Positions 56,201 through 63,158 of a stretch of DNA of 64,000 nt are shown piece by piece. Numbering within the stretch: position 1 is the first letter of the stretch; each line of letters begins with the position of its first letter. The DNA comes from Planctomycetia bacterium (lineage in GTDB: Bacteria; Planctomycetota; Planctomycetia; Pirellulales; JACPPG01). The stretch is from the NCBI GenBank assembly GCA_016191115.1, contig JACPPG010000042.1, positions 1 to 64,000 of the forward strand, given 5' to 3'. The notes under the pieces were generated by a model, which was not told the origin of the DNA, searched no databases, and was given only the letters and a program-made list of their open reading frames with translations. Both the position numbers and the translations under genes were made by a program.

Positions 56201-57186
56201 CCGACGCCGGGCATGGCGAAGGCCGGCTGCGGACCGCGTTGCGCCGCCAGCACGTCCAAGAGCACGCGGGCGTAGTCGGTGGCGCGGCAGGCAAGCCCCG
56301 TGACCACTTCCTCGTCGCAAGCCCGCTCCCGCTCGCGCCGCGCCTCGCGATTGGCCCACCAGATCAGCGGATGGAACCACCAGGCGAGCTGTGCGACAAG
56401 CTGCACGAGCGACGCCGCCGGATCGCCACGGCGGACGTGTACCAGCTCGTGGGCGAGAATGGCGCTTATGGCGAGCGACGGTTCTTGCGCGCCACTGGAA
56501 TCTTGCCGAGCATCGGGCGCCAGCCGCTCGACCAGGGCGGCCGGCAACAGGATCGTCGGCCGCCACACGCCGAAGACGGCCGGTACCGCGGCCTCACGAC
56601 AGGCCAAAACGCGGACGCGTCGCCGCACGCCCAGCCGCACCGCCAGCTCGCGCGTCTGCCGCTCGACAAAGTCGGGCACGGCGACCGCCGACGCATGCCA
56701 CCGCCGCCGACAGGCGAGCCACTTGGCGAGCACGTACGCTGCCAGCGCCATCGCGCCAACGGCCCAAGCGGCGAAGAGCGTCCGCACCGGGGAAAACTGC
56801 CGCGGCGGATCGGCCGGGGCCAGAGCAGCAGGCGCCGCCGCCGCCGCAAGTCGCTCGACCGGCTTTGCCGTCACGCGAGGACCCGGCGCGAATAAGTCAG
56901 GCGGCAAGGGCACCGGCTGTGGCGCTGCTGCCGCCTTGGATTCGGCCTGTGGCTCGGCGGCATGGGCGACTTCTGCCCGTTGAGCCCAACTAAAAATCCC
57001 CGTGGGCGACGCCACGACGGGCGGCGTCACGGCCTTTAACACGACCAGCATCCACAACAGATACGCCAGGTGTGGGCGCCTTCGGCAGCCGAAGCGGGCG
57101 ATCAGGCCCAGGACGGCGGCCACCAGCGTGACCTGCCAGAGCTGCGCCCAAGCGAGCGCCACCACGTCAACGTTTGCGATTGTCAT
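50203..57186 (-). CDS. Giant M56 (BlaR1-type) peptidase fused to LRR and duplicated carboxypeptidase-regulatory-like domains
   Basis: A 2327-residue protein. Residues 1-400 form an M56/BlaR1-like peptidase with several membrane helices and the zinc motif HELVH (246-250), followed by WWFHPLIWWANREARRERER and CDEEVV. A first leucine-rich-repeat array spans about 500-930. Two homologous ~430-residue units (about 1005-1430 and 1488-1915) follow. Each starts VTIRGRA/VTVRGRA, contains DDAIxIDLKFRPE and GEINLTLAR, and ends IDLPAGKTVTVRYKLRKQA. These look like carboxypeptidase-regulatory (CRD) beta-sandwich repeats. A second LRR array fills about 1960-2327. The ATG at 57186 overlaps the blaI stop region by 20 bp. 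It is probably a membrane receptor/protease that cleaves or relieves BlaI; the signal is unknown. Confidence 0.9.
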   Translation of the reverse strand: MTIANVDVVALAWAQLWQVTLVAAVLGLIARFGCRRRPHLAYLLWMLVVLKAVTPPVVASPTGIFSWAQRAEVAHAAEPQAESKAAAAPQPVPLPPDLFAPGPRVTAKPVERLAAAAAPAALAPADPPRQFSPVRTLFAAWAVGAMALAAYVLAKWLACRRRWHASAVAVPDFVERQTRELAVRLGVRRRVRVLACREAAVPAVFGVWRPTILLPAALVERLAPDARQDSSGAQEPSLAISAILAHELVHVRRGDPAASLVQLVAQLAWWFHPLIWWANREARRERERACDEEVVTGLACRATDYARVLLDVLAAQRGPQPAFAMPGVGMLGVTARRLEHLVRRADRFHRRTPLSYYAIAVVAVAVLLPGAGLQVAAAPSVEVAFATTGPPAALGRLTTPEAPTRDNAAPPADASPSASDRALDKLRELGARAERMPGSGYSVAFLASRDREGNERGWKGSAADFALLNDVDELRSLLIDLTRVDAADVAQLRLKNPVEFLSFLYASDKRVAKLAKLPDCRVLNLEQCDLSPASCKRMAELAAGIEKLQLKGPSVKPGEKAWVGVTDDGLKQFAALSKLKFLSLASLPITDDGISALAGLPQLETLLIQDCPDVRGPGFAALAPIKSLRQVSLLNVTLAPDGLKAIAQLSQLKAFTLYPADFAAEDAEAIASMSGLQSLSLSRNWSGRDIPKDTAPGDTLLHIAARLPQLQMLAINGIATSDDGLAAIPPERDLRGLTLYPTRVSDRTLQLAGRFPKLQHLALAGEGTITDDGLKSLAHLTRLKRLRLPGRGVTDAGLQHLAPLAALETLSLPSANVTGDGLAALAGAKKLKELTLTGATISDEGAKGLAKLQSVEQLYLDSARLSDQALAEIGRLANLRDLEMMQASVTDKGLASLGDLKNLRTLSVKGTPVTNDAAAKLEAAIPGLKIQHGKDLGFTARYSAVPVFADKDDAPSPTDGAAKEPPQKPAEKPDEEPQKEKAGAQEKIAKPKGTKLVASAVVRPDGPVATHPVTVRGRAIDENGKPVAGAKIELVAIGFPKSSTTSAVSAADGQYEFREVPLPLSSDNLGTFEVSGTAASHGRVWSGLRIFHDTTRADAQKQQRKLDRRSVYRDDAITIDLKFRPEALVRGHLVDEAGRPIAGAKIMVSQCMDLSVRDRWPDKENAFWGRRETPTEPQVTSDADGRFVLRNLARETAAFVTIQHPDFGMRGCVVGTTDRPNAKNPWTRKGKPLLTGEVNLTLARVRSVRVGVRYEGSDEPAVGLHVWVQNGEQPSLVASAMTDGAGMAMLSLPPGKYELHMRPDPAMGWVNMELGKAPLVVADTPQQQSATVRVPQPCKLVAEVVDADTDRGISGAGLSETPGDDADAEDSLSIIEPADASGKLTRLVKPGKRGYEVNPPPGYEVVEQPNGPIDLPAGKTVTVRYKLRKQAAKQKPAEANSPRDAEALFAPAEASPRTEPQQNDAGESETWSTFSVILDAPDAATAMHSVTIRGRAVDQNRKPVAGATLELATIPPGKSFSAAATTDAEGRYEFRDLALPLVGEGYRGFVLTGTAHGYARTWRAPHVFYQMTRAEAQKQSSSHDRYAVYRDDAIAIDLKFRPEVRVRGRLVDDAGLPIAGAQIAVTHCSDQRIGPGSPDAPEGEWSRPGHAWWAGGPPPQPDATSDADGRFELGGLAADTAASLSIQQEAIGMRYCYIGTGERRDRNPWSDKPLVTGEINLTLARARTVRAQVLFEGGDEDAAGFHLQTQNNEQPAVVAAATADEHGVATLQLPPGTYSLGVGPDQGFTFSIGYTVPAVPLAVADSPQDQSATIRVPKPCALLFEIVDADTGRGVAGAGIAMKSPNAGNGAGFHPVVFDSIDAGGRLRRLVAPGRQEYELNLPPGYAIVEQPAGPIDLPAGKTVTVRYKLRKQAAREKPAEAKPSTGESAAVFAPAGKAPDAQKQSRATHAEGKSRTADSPAHVRAVEELKKLGAEIKTDDWPDGRRTVGVSLQAAWMGGADGLKLLAGLDDLDSLDINSAFGLHPDTGAISGSADHKVTDAWLARLAGLKTLRAFRVINNCDISDEGLKILAGLANLEEVFVSGDAITDDGLAHLGRLSRLKKLGLDAAISDAGLAHLAGAAKLESLNVVSPKLTGAGLATLPAESLTELQLMGPFDDDGLKAAARFKNLKRLYINNTEVTDAGLAHIEGLDQLESVFLEDTKVTGAGLVHLAGLTKLTSLRLNTRDVHDDDLSHLAGLKKLAFLMLVNARITGRGLSHLAALPDLRALYLTGTGVSDKGIDLLARLKQLQRLDLSRTEVTKEGVARLSEALPAARIGWSEEKPDK

Positions 57187-57562
57187 GTTGCTCTGACTCC
57201 AGTTGGGCAAGCAGGGCGCGGAGGCGGGCGATCTCGTCGTCCGACAGGCCGCGATCGGCGATCAGGTACTCGACCAGCGGCAGGGCCTCGCCGTCGAAGA
57301 GCCGCGCAACGAAGTCCTCGACCGTCTCGCGGACCACCTGCGTAGGCCGGACGCGGGGGCGATAGTGGATGCTCTTGCCCTGGCGGCGGGCGTGCAGGTA
57401 GCCCTTCGCCTCCAGCCGGCGGAGGTAGGTCTGCACGGTCTTGTAGTCGAGCGGCCGGTCGGCCGGGAGCGCCTCGTGAACCTGCCGCACCGTGGCCCCG
57501 CCCAGGCTCCACACGATGCGGGCGACTTCCAGTTCGGCCTTCGATAGTTGAGCGCGTGCCAT
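57167..57562 (-). CDS. blaI: BlaI/MecI/CopY-type transcriptional repressor
   Basis: The 131-residue winged-helix repressor starts LSKAELEVARIVWSLGGATV and has the recognition region DRPLDYKTVQTYLRRLEAKGYL and wing HARRQGKSIHYRPR. The C-terminal helices (about 80-125) mediate dimerisation. The family represses its own operon and is inactivated by an M56 partner, here encoded by the overlapping downstream gene. GGGGAGGA lies just before the ATG. The operon promoter with a BlaI-type operator sits about 265 bp upstream, separated by MITE copy 6. Confidence 0.94.
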   Translation of the reverse strand: MARAQLSKAELEVARIVWSLGGATVRQVHEALPADRPLDYKTVQTYLRRLEAKGYLHARRQGKSIHYRPRVRPTQVVRETVEDFVARLFDGEALPLVEYLIADRGLSDDEIARLRALLAQLESEQHDNRKR

Positions 57563-57640
57563 GGGGAGGAAGCAATTAGCAATGGGCGATTATGGGCGAT
57601 TAGCAATGAGCCGGAACTGGCGCCTGCCGCGGCGTCCCTC

Positions 57641-57797
57641 CAGGGCCGTTCACAGATTCAAGCTTGCCGGCGGCGCACCGGCGGGAAAGTGGGACAGGCA
57701 CCGAGACGCAACGTTGGTCAGAAAGGACTTGCGCTGTTTATGCTCGGAGCCAGTCCCATTTTCCCGCCTCGCCATTTTGAAAAACAGGATGGCCCTG
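57641..57797 (+). repeat. 157-bp MITE-like element, copy 6, in the blaI leader
   Basis: CAGGGCC to GGCCCTG. Flanks GGCGTCCCTC (57631-57640) and GGCGCCCCTC (57798-57807) match at 9 of 10 positions. It lies between the blaI start codon (79 bp away) and the BlaI-type promoter, so it should be transcribed as part of the blaI-M56 leader. Confidence 0.95.
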
Positions 57798-57815
57798 GGC
57801 GCCCCTCTCGCTCTC

Positions 57816-57858
57816 TTACATTTGAACGCCATTATGTCGTACATTTGTACGATGTCAA
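57816..57858 (-). promoter_or_regulatory. BlaI-type promoter with operator exactly between -35 and -10
   Basis: On the minus strand TTGACA (57858-57853) and CATAAT (57836-57831) are separated by 16 bases. Those 16 bases are the perfect palindrome TCGTACATTTGTACGA (plus-strand 57837-57852), whose core TACATTTGTA fits the BlaI/MecI consensus TACANNTGTA. A second site, TACATTTGAA (57817-57826), matches 9 of 10 core bases, is centred 23 bp away and covers the predicted transcription start. Repressor binding would block the polymerase. Confidence 0.82.
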
Positions 57859-58075
57859 GCGCGGGGGGCGGAGAAATCGTCCGCGGATTTTCGCCGCGTG
57901 CCCGAGAGAAGGACGAGGAACCACCAAGCCACGAAGGGCGAAATGCCTAAATCCGAACGTCCAAAGAAGCACGAAATCCGAAATTCGAAAGGGAGGTTCT
58001 TAGAGCGACGGCCGTTTCGTCATTCGCGCATTCGGATTTCTTTTGACATTCAGACTTCGACATTCGTCATTCGCG

Positions 58076-58234
58076 TTACGGCCGCGGCTGGCCGGGGTTT
58101 TCTTCCGTGCCGCCGGGAGGCGGAGACTGGACGTTTTCCGACGGCGGCGGCGGCGTGTAGTCCTTGTCCGACGGACCGCACCCGCAGCACCAGGCCACCG
58201 ACGCGACCACCAGGGCAACCATGCGTAGCTTCAT
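58076..58234 (-). CDS. 52-residue predicted lipoprotein
   Basis: A small frame with an N-terminal signal MKLRMVALVVASVAWCCGCG, in which Cys19 after Gly fits a lipobox. It continues with GPSDKDYTPPPPSEN and ends NPGQPRP. The charge-hydrophobic-Cys layout and Pro-rich tail are typical of small envelope lipoproteins. It is short and has no recognised family. Its 3' end abuts a GACATTCGTCATTCG repeat. Function unknown. Confidence 0.55.
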   Translation of the reverse strand: MKLRMVALVVASVAWCCGCGPSDKDYTPPPPSENVQSPPPGGTEENPGQPRP

Positions 58235-58299
58235 CGCTTGTGCTTCCTTTTCACGATTGTTGCGCAGCCGCGCAACTTCAACGCTACACCAGACGGTTT

Positions 58300-58429
58300 A
58301 TCCGCAGATTACGCAGATTTCGCAGACAACAAACCAAGGAAGCGAAGGCGGTCAATCGTCATTAGTGCCGCCCATTTCTCATTGTCAACGTCTTTCCCTA
58401 AATCTGTGAAATCTGCGAAATCTGCGGAT
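58300..58429. repeat. ATCCGCAG...CTGCGGAT inverted-repeat unit
   Basis: The left arm ATCCGCAGATTACGCAGATT and the right arm GAAATCTGCGAAATCTGCGG face each other across about 130 bp. It is the same family as 11960-12095 and 41326-41444. It lies between the small lipoprotein and sodC. Confidence 0.6.
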
Positions 58430-58487
58430 GACTTCTTCTCCCTCGGCACGAGTCGCGAGTCGGCCGCGGCGTAGCCGTTTCCGCCGT

Positions 58488-59051
58488 TCACTGCTTCGGC
58501 GGACCGGCCAGGCCGATCACGCCCACCGCCACGCGACCGCCCGCGTCGCCGACCGGCTGCGTGAACTTGTCGGGGTTCGCGTGCACCACGAGCGACCGCC
58601 CCAGAATCGAGTGCGCCCCGCCCAGGTCCAGCATCGAGTCCTTGATGTCGATCGTGGCCACGCCGTCGTCGCCCGCCTTGATGTTGCCCAGGTCGCCCAC
58701 GTGGCGTTCCTTGTCCTCGGGCTTGCCGTGAGGCTTGTTCTCGGGGTTGAAGTGGCCGCCGGCCGACATGCCGTCGGTCAGGCCCGTAATGTCGCCGAAT
58801 TGGTGAACGTGAAAGCCGTGCATCCCGGGCGTGAGGCCGGAGATCTTGCCGCTGACGTTGACGGTGTCCCCCTTCTTGTCGAAGAATACGACGCCGGAGA
58901 CCTTGTTCTGTCCGGTCGGCAGCAGCACGGCGACGGCGCGGCTGGCTCCCATGTCGGCATGGGCGGCCGCCGCGGCCTTATTCTGCGCCCGCGCGTCGCC
59001 CGCCACAAACAATAGCATCGAACACGCGACTAGCACGACTTTCGCATACAT
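58488..59051 (-). CDS. sodC: Cu/Zn superoxide dismutase without the conserved disulfide
   Basis: A 187-residue exported enzyme. Residues 1-22 are a signal peptide. Metal ligands are all present: His81 and His83 (GFHVHQFGD), bridging His100 (GGHFNP), His108, His117 and Asp120 for zinc, and His157 (VVHANPD). The positions that normally hold the two disulfide cysteines are occupied by other residues: LTDGMSAGGHF instead of a Cys before TSAG, and RVAVGVIG instead of RVACGVIG. The only Cys is in the signal peptide. GGAGG precedes the ATG at 59051. It likely detoxifies superoxide in the periplasm. Confidence 0.92.
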   Translation of the reverse strand: MYAKVVLVACSMLLFVAGDARAQNKAAAAAHADMGASRAVAVLLPTGQNKVSGVVFFDKKGDTVNVSGKISGLTPGMHGFHVHQFGDITGLTDGMSAGGHFNPENKPHGKPEDKERHVGDLGNIKAGDDGVATIDIKDSMLDLGGAHSILGRSLVVHANPDKFTQPVGDAGGRVAVGVIGLAGPPKQ

Positions 59052-59166
59052 CGGGTGGTCCTCCGAAGAAGGTGTGCAGGTTGTTCCGACCAAGGACGCA
59101 GGGCTTGTGCGCCTGACAGAAATTAGGGCACAAAGCCGTATCACGCAAGCCTCGACAGGGCGGTTT

Positions 59167-59323
59167 CGGGGCCATCCTGTTTTTCAAAATGGCGAGGCGG
59201 GAAAATGGGACTGGCTCCGAGCATAAACAGCGCAAGTCCTTTCAGACCAACGTTGCGTCTCGGTGCCTGTCCCGCTTTCCCGCCGGTGCGCCGCCGGCAA
59301 GCTTGAATCTGTGAACGGCCCGA
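59167..59323 (-). repeat. 157-bp MITE-like element, copy 7, forming the 3' end of hyuAB
   Basis: The ends read CGGGGCC and GGCCCGA. The flanks AGGGCGGTTT (59157-59166) and GCGCGCCCGG (59324-59333) do not match, unlike the five other testable copies. The element supplies the last ~46 codons and stop of the adjacent gene. Confidence 0.92.
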
Positions 59324-62300
59324 GCGCGCCCGGCTCGCCGCCGGCCATGCCATAGGGCGCGTAAGGCCCGCGCCGCTGCGAGAGGATCGACACGTCGAGC
59401 GGCCGCAGAAACTCGATCCGCCGCACCACGCCGTCGCCGCCGCGTCGAGCGCCGGCTCCGCCCGAGCCCCGGCGGATCGCAAATTCGAGCAACCGCACGG
59501 GATAACGCTGTTCGAGCACCTCGGGATCCGTGAGCCGGGTGTTGGTCATGTGCGTGTGCACGGCATCGGCGCCATCGGCGACGGCCGTCGCCCCGGCGCC
59601 GCCGCAAATCGTTTCGTAGTAGCCGAACGTGCTGTCGCCGAAGAGCAGGTTGTTCATCGTGCCCTGACTGGCCGCCGCGCGACCGAGGGCGCCTAGCAGC
59701 ACGTCCACGACGCGCTGCGACGTCTCGACGTTGCCGCCGGCGATGGCCGGGCTTGTTTCGGGCGCGCGTCCCGGTGTCGGATTGAGCAGGCATTCGGGCA
59801 GCACGATCCGCACCGGTGCCAGCACGCCCTGGTTGAGCGGAATGTCCTCGTCGATCAGGCACCGCAACACGTACATTACCGCGGCGGTGACGATGGCCCG
59901 GTTCGCGTTCAGGTTGCCGGCCAGCACCGGACCGGTGCCGGAAAACTCGATCGTCGCCTCGTCCCCCGCGATGTCGATGGCGACCGCGATCGGCGAACCA
60001 TCGTCCAGATGATCGACGAATTCGCGCCGACCGTCCGCGAGCCGCCCAAGGGCCATTCGCATTTTCCGCTCGGCGGCTGCCTGAATGTGGCCCATGTACG
60101 CCGCGACCACCGGCAGCGTGTATCGCTCGGCGAGCCGGGCCAGGTCGCGGGCGCCCTGCTGGTTGGCGGCCACCTGCGCGGCGATGTCGGCCATGTTGTC
60201 GGCGACTTTCCGCGTCGGGTACGGCGCTGACAGTAGCAGCTCGCGCAGCTCGCCAGCACGGGAGCGGCCCGCATCGACCAGCTTGAAGTTCTGAATGAGG
60301 ACACCCTCTTCCGCGAGATTCTTGGAGGCTGGCGGCATCGAGCCGGGGACGATCCCGCCGATCTCCGCGTGATGCGCGCGGCTGGCCGTGAAAAACAGCA
60401 GCCGGCTGCGCGCCGTGTCAAAGATTGGCGTCACCACGGTCACGTCCGGCAAGTGCGAGCCGCCGCGATACGGGTCGTTGGAGACGAATACATCGCCCAC
60501 CTGCATCGTGGGATTGTCGGCCAGAATGCAGCGAACCGTCTCGCCCATCGCTCCCAGGTGAACCGGGATGTGCGGCGCATTAACGACCAGGTCACCGCCC
60601 GCGGTGAAGACGGCGCAACTGAAGTCGAGCCGTTCCTTCACGTTGACGCTGCTGGCGGTGTTGCGAAGCGTGATGCCCATCTGCTCGGCGATGGCCGCGA
60701 AGCGATTGTTGAAGACTTCGAGCGTGGCGGGGTCGCAATTGGTGGCGGCCGCCGTGTGCGGGGCGGCACTGCTGGGCAAGCGGGCCGTGCCGCCGGTGTC
60801 CACAACAGCGGTCAGCAGCAGCTCGCCGCGCGAAAGCACTTCGCCCGACCAACCGCGATCGATCACAGTGGTCGACATGCCTTCGTGGACGATCGCCGGC
60901 CCGACGATGCGATTGCCCGGCCGCAGCGCCGCGCGATCGAAAACGCCTGCCGCGCAGGGGGCCGCGTCAAAATAGACAATCGCCGCACGTTCGGGAACCG
61001 CGTCGCGCGGCGAGAGTCGCCTGGACGGTGGCTCGGGCTCGAGCGAGCGGCCGATGACTTCGACGCGCGCGGCGACGATGTCAAGGCCGTGCTCCTCGTG
61101 CCGGTAACCGTACAGTTTCTCATGCGCCGTAGCGTACGCTTCGGCGTAAGTGCCCGTCTCCGGCTCAGGGATCGTGAGCCAGGCATCCAAGCCCTGATAG
61201 CGCAGGTCGAGCGCGCGGCGGATTTCGATCCTCCCGGGTGGAACGCCTTCGGCAATCACTTCGCGCTCCGCCGGAGCGGCGAGTTCGTCGAACGCGGATG
61301 AAATCTGTGCGACGGCGTCCTCGCTGTATTCGCGATAGATACCGCGCGCGGCGTGACGAACCACGTCGGCGACGCCGATGCCGTAGGCGCTCAAGATGCC
61401 GGCATCGGGGTGCAAGAGCACCTGGCGGATTCCCAGTTCGTCCGCCACCGAGCAGGCGTGCTGGCCGGCCGCGCCGCCGAACGCCACCAGGACGTAGTCG
61501 CGAGGATCGCACCCCTTGGCAATCGAGATCGACTGGATCGCCTTGACCATATTGGCATTGGCCACGCGCAGGAACCCGTCGCACAACTCGACCGGCGCGT
61601 AGCGCGTGCCCGTCGCGCGGTCGATTGCCTCGATGAGCTCGCCGATGCGCGTTTCGACCGCCGCGCGATCGAGCGGGAACGGGAAATGCTCGGGCAAAAT
61701 CTTCCCCAGGTAGTAATTCACGTCGGTCACTGCCAGTGGACCGCCGCGGCCATAGCAAGCCGGGCCGGGCTGCGCCCCCGCGCTTTGCGGGCCGACGATC
61801 AGCTTCGCGCCGTCGAACGCGCAGATCGAGCCACCGCCGGCCGCCACGGTCTCGATGGCCATCATCGGCGCCACCACGCGCACGCCCGACTTCTCGGTTT
61901 CGTACTCCACTTCGTAGCGGCCGTCGAATCGTGACACGTCGGTGCTGGTGCCACCCATGTCGAAGCCGATGGCGTGGGTGAAGCCGGCGGCCTGCGCGAC
62001 GCGCGAGAAACCGACCACGCCGCCGGCAGGCCCGGAGAGAATGCTGTCCTTGCCGACAAACCGATCGGCGGCCACCAACCCACCGGCCGAAGTCATGATG
62101 CGCACGTCAGACCCCCGAAGCGCTGCCCGCAGCCCGGCAACATAGTCGCGCAAGATCGGGTTCAAGTACGCGTCCATCACCGTGGTATCGCCGCGAACGA
62201 CGATCTTCACCAGCGGCGCTACGCGGCTGCTGGCGCTTATGTCGCGGAAGCCGATGTTTTCCGCGATGTCGGCGACGAACTGTTCGTGCTCGGCGTGCTT

Positions 62301-63026
62301 GTAAGCGTGCAACAGGCAAATCGCCAGCGATTCGATGCCGGATTGCTTTAGCGCAAGCAACTGCCGGCGGACCGTGTCCGCATCCGGCTGTCGCAGGATA
62401 TCGCCTGCGACCGTGACGCGCTCGTCGATCTCGACAACGGCGGCGGCGAGCGGCTCGCGCTTCTTTATCGCTAGCTCAAAGAGCTTGGGCCGGTTCTGAT
62501 AGCCGATTCGTAGCACGTCGGCGAATCCGCGGGTCGTGACCAGCGCCGTGCGTGCGCCAGTCCGCGTGATCAGGGCATTGGTGCCGCGGGTGGTGCCCAA
62601 CCGTACCACGACTGGTGGAATCTCCGCATCGAGCGAGAGGCCCAGCATGTAGCGGATGGCGATGATCGGGGCCTCTTCGCCGGAGACCAGCTCGTAGGGC
62701 TGGCCCTTGGATGGGGAGAGCGGCAGCGACGTCGACAGCGTCAGAGTTGCGCTCAAGGCGTCGAAGGCTGCCACGCGGCTTTCGCCGAGGATCGTTCCAC
62801 CAGCGTCCAAGAGTCGCAGCGTGTTACCCGTCCAGAAGCCCGCGGGGTCACCGGCCCTGGCATGGTCGACGATCCGCGACGAGGTTGAGCCGACCGCGGC
62901 CGCCCCCTTCGTGACGCCCGAGCTGAGTAGCTTATGGCGCGTCAGGGCCCCGTCGGGTCGCTGGGCGAAGCAATCGGTGAACGTGCCGCCGACGTCGATC
63001 CAGAATTCCCAGCCTGCTTGCCGCAT
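59184..63026 (-). CDS. Fused hydantoinase/5-oxoprolinase HyuA-HyuB with C-terminus replaced by a MITE
   Basis: The 1280-residue frame is a fused ATP-dependent hydantoinase/oxoprolinase. The HyuA part (about 1-690) has FWIDVGGTFTDCFA, TTRGTNALITRTGA, and FDMGGTSTDVSRFDG. The HyuB part (about 755-1234) has CDPATLEVFNNRF, GGDLVVNAPHIPVHLGAMGE, VFVSNDPYRGGSHLPDV and GGAGATAVADGADAVHTHMTN. Homology ends at RRGPYAPYGMAGGEPGALG. From about residue 1235 the frame runs into MITE copy 7, and the last ~46 residues and stop are element-encoded. The usual terminal segment with K...GD...TPGGGG is missing, so the product may be impaired. It starts MRQAGWEFWIDVGG at 63026. Confidence 0.9.
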   Translation of the reverse strand: MRQAGWEFWIDVGGTFTDCFAQRPDGALTRHKLLSSGVTKGAAAVGSTSSRIVDHARAGDPAGFWTGNTLRLLDAGGTILGESRVAAFDALSATLTLSTSLPLSPSKGQPYELVSGEEAPIIAIRYMLGLSLDAEIPPVVVRLGTTRGTNALITRTGARTALVTTRGFADVLRIGYQNRPKLFELAIKKREPLAAAVVEIDERVTVAGDILRQPDADTVRRQLLALKQSGIESLAICLLHAYKHAEHEQFVADIAENIGFRDISASSRVAPLVKIVVRGDTTVMDAYLNPILRDYVAGLRAALRGSDVRIMTSAGGLVAADRFVGKDSILSGPAGGVVGFSRVAQAAGFTHAIGFDMGGTSTDVSRFDGRYEVEYETEKSGVRVVAPMMAIETVAAGGGSICAFDGAKLIVGPQSAGAQPGPACYGRGGPLAVTDVNYYLGKILPEHFPFPLDRAAVETRIGELIEAIDRATGTRYAPVELCDGFLRVANANMVKAIQSISIAKGCDPRDYVLVAFGGAAGQHACSVADELGIRQVLLHPDAGILSAYGIGVADVVRHAARGIYREYSEDAVAQISSAFDELAAPAEREVIAEGVPPGRIEIRRALDLRYQGLDAWLTIPEPETGTYAEAYATAHEKLYGYRHEEHGLDIVAARVEVIGRSLEPEPPSRRLSPRDAVPERAAIVYFDAAPCAAGVFDRAALRPGNRIVGPAIVHEGMSTTVIDRGWSGEVLSRGELLLTAVVDTGGTARLPSSAAPHTAAATNCDPATLEVFNNRFAAIAEQMGITLRNTASSVNVKERLDFSCAVFTAGGDLVVNAPHIPVHLGAMGETVRCILADNPTMQVGDVFVSNDPYRGGSHLPDVTVVTPIFDTARSRLLFFTASRAHHAEIGGIVPGSMPPASKNLAEEGVLIQNFKLVDAGRSRAGELRELLLSAPYPTRKVADNMADIAAQVAANQQGARDLARLAERYTLPVVAAYMGHIQAAAERKMRMALGRLADGRREFVDHLDDGSPIAVAIDIAGDEATIEFSGTGPVLAGNLNANRAIVTAAVMYVLRCLIDEDIPLNQGVLAPVRIVLPECLLNPTPGRAPETSPAIAGGNVETSQRVVDVLLGALGRAAASQGTMNNLLFGDSTFGYYETICGGAGATAVADGADAVHTHMTNTRLTDPEVLEQRYPVRLLEFAIRRGSGGAGARRGGDGVVRRIEFLRPLDVSILSQRRGPYAPYGMAGGEPGALGPFTDSSLPAAHRRESGTGTETQRWSERTCAVYARSQSHFPASPF

Positions 63027-63158
63027 GAAGGCCGAGTGTGGCGAAAAACGTCACGCCTGGCAACCATGCGGAGAAGGGGGCAAGACCTCGTCCCATGGCC
63101 GGCCAGTCTGGTCGGCGATACGGGCAAGGTGCTCCCGTTGAGCGGGCGTCATGCCGCG

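Noticed and set aside
57641-57797. Open frames inside the 157-bp element that recur at every copy (products containing RRRTGGK and PPRHFEKQ)
   Set aside because: They exist because the repeat itself is open in several frames. No conserved start codon or ribosome site belongs to the element, and the frames run into unrelated flanks, so they are not genes.
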